Origin: Tannerella sp.
GTDB lineage: Bacteria; Bacteroidota; Bacteroidia; Bacteroidales; Tannerellaceae
Assembly: GCA_031283785.1 (NCBI GenBank)
Contig: JAITBC010000077.1
Coordinates: forward strand, 1-6,268
Length of the DNA: 6,268 nucleotides
Direction: 5' to 3'
The position numbers and the translations under genes were made by a program. Below are positions 6,209 to 6,268 of this stretch, one piece after another. The stretch's first letter is position 1. The number at the start of each line of letters is the position of its first letter. A model generated the notes under the pieces. That model made no database searches and had not been told where the DNA came from. It worked only from the letters and a program-made list of their open reading frames with translations.

Positions 6209-6224
6209 ATGGAATCATTTTACA
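6194..6224 (+). repeat. Imperfect palindrome enclosing the ATG at 6209
   Basis: TGTAAAAT (6194-6201) pairs with ATTTTACA (6217-6224). After one C/C mismatch (6202/6216), ATT (6203-6205) pairs with AAT (6213-6215). The loop TTTATGG (6206-6212) carries the ATG of the edge ORF. It could be a DNA operator or an mRNA hairpin displaying the start codon. The pairing is seen directly; the role is unknown. Confidence 0.45.
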
Positions 6225-6268
6225 ACAGGGAGAATTTCAAAACCAATCCTGAAGCAGGGAACACAGTT
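6209..6268 (+). CDS. Possible N-terminus of an unidentified gene (3' end outside window)
   Basis: From ATG 6209 the frame stays open for 20 codons to the window edge, reading MESFYNRENFKTNPEAG and on. The composition is protein-like (polar, no obvious signal peptide), but 20 codons are too few to exclude chance, and I do not recognise the family. The start sits in the loop of the palindrome at 6194-6224. No Shine-Dalgarno sequence is seen, which is normal for this group. Confidence 0.35.
   Translation, partial: MESFYNRENFKTNPEAGNTV

Overview
This window looks like chromosomal DNA of a Bacteroidetes bacterium, probably of the order Bacteroidales. Four things suggest this: moderately GC-rich genes separated by very AT-rich spacers; no Shine-Dalgarno sequences before the starts; a near-perfect Bacteroidetes-type promoter (TTTG, 21 bases, TAnnTTTG) at 2705-2737; and two lipoproteins typical of the group, a clostripain-family protease and a DUF5107-TPR protein. 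The species cannot be read from this sequence.

Layout, all genes on the + strand. Positions 1-984 are the C-terminal half of an OPT-family oligopeptide transporter, cut by the left edge. A 426-base AT-rich spacer follows, with one strong hairpin (1153-1189). Positions 1411-2547 encode a peptidase C11 (clostripain/fragipain-like) lipoprotein. A second AT-rich spacer (2548-2842) holds the clear promoter and a 14-codon basic leader ORF (2762-2806). Positions 2843-5770 encode a 975-residue lipoprotein with an N-terminal DUF5107 domain (galactose-mutarotase-like) and a long TPR-type helical C-terminal half. Directly after its stop, in the same frame, is a short stretch resembling the C-terminus of an IS982-type transposase (about 5798-5902), with a possible IS end near 6016. 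The last 60 bases are open from an ATG at 6209 and may start another gene; this ATG lies in the loop of an imperfect palindrome.

The genes do not look like one operon: each of the two large spacers could hold a promoter, and the third gene clearly has its own. A loose functional link is possible between the first two, since a surface or periplasmic endopeptidase can make peptides that an OPT transporter imports. The DUF5107-TPR protein is the least understood gene, and its fold points to carbohydrate binding or processing. I found no CRISPR array, tRNA, rRNA, phage gene or defence system, and no convincing new multi-gene system. The points most worth a second look are the IS scar abutting the DUF5107 gene, the leader ORF below its promoter, the hairpin-enclosed start at 6209 and the strong hairpin at 1153-1189.
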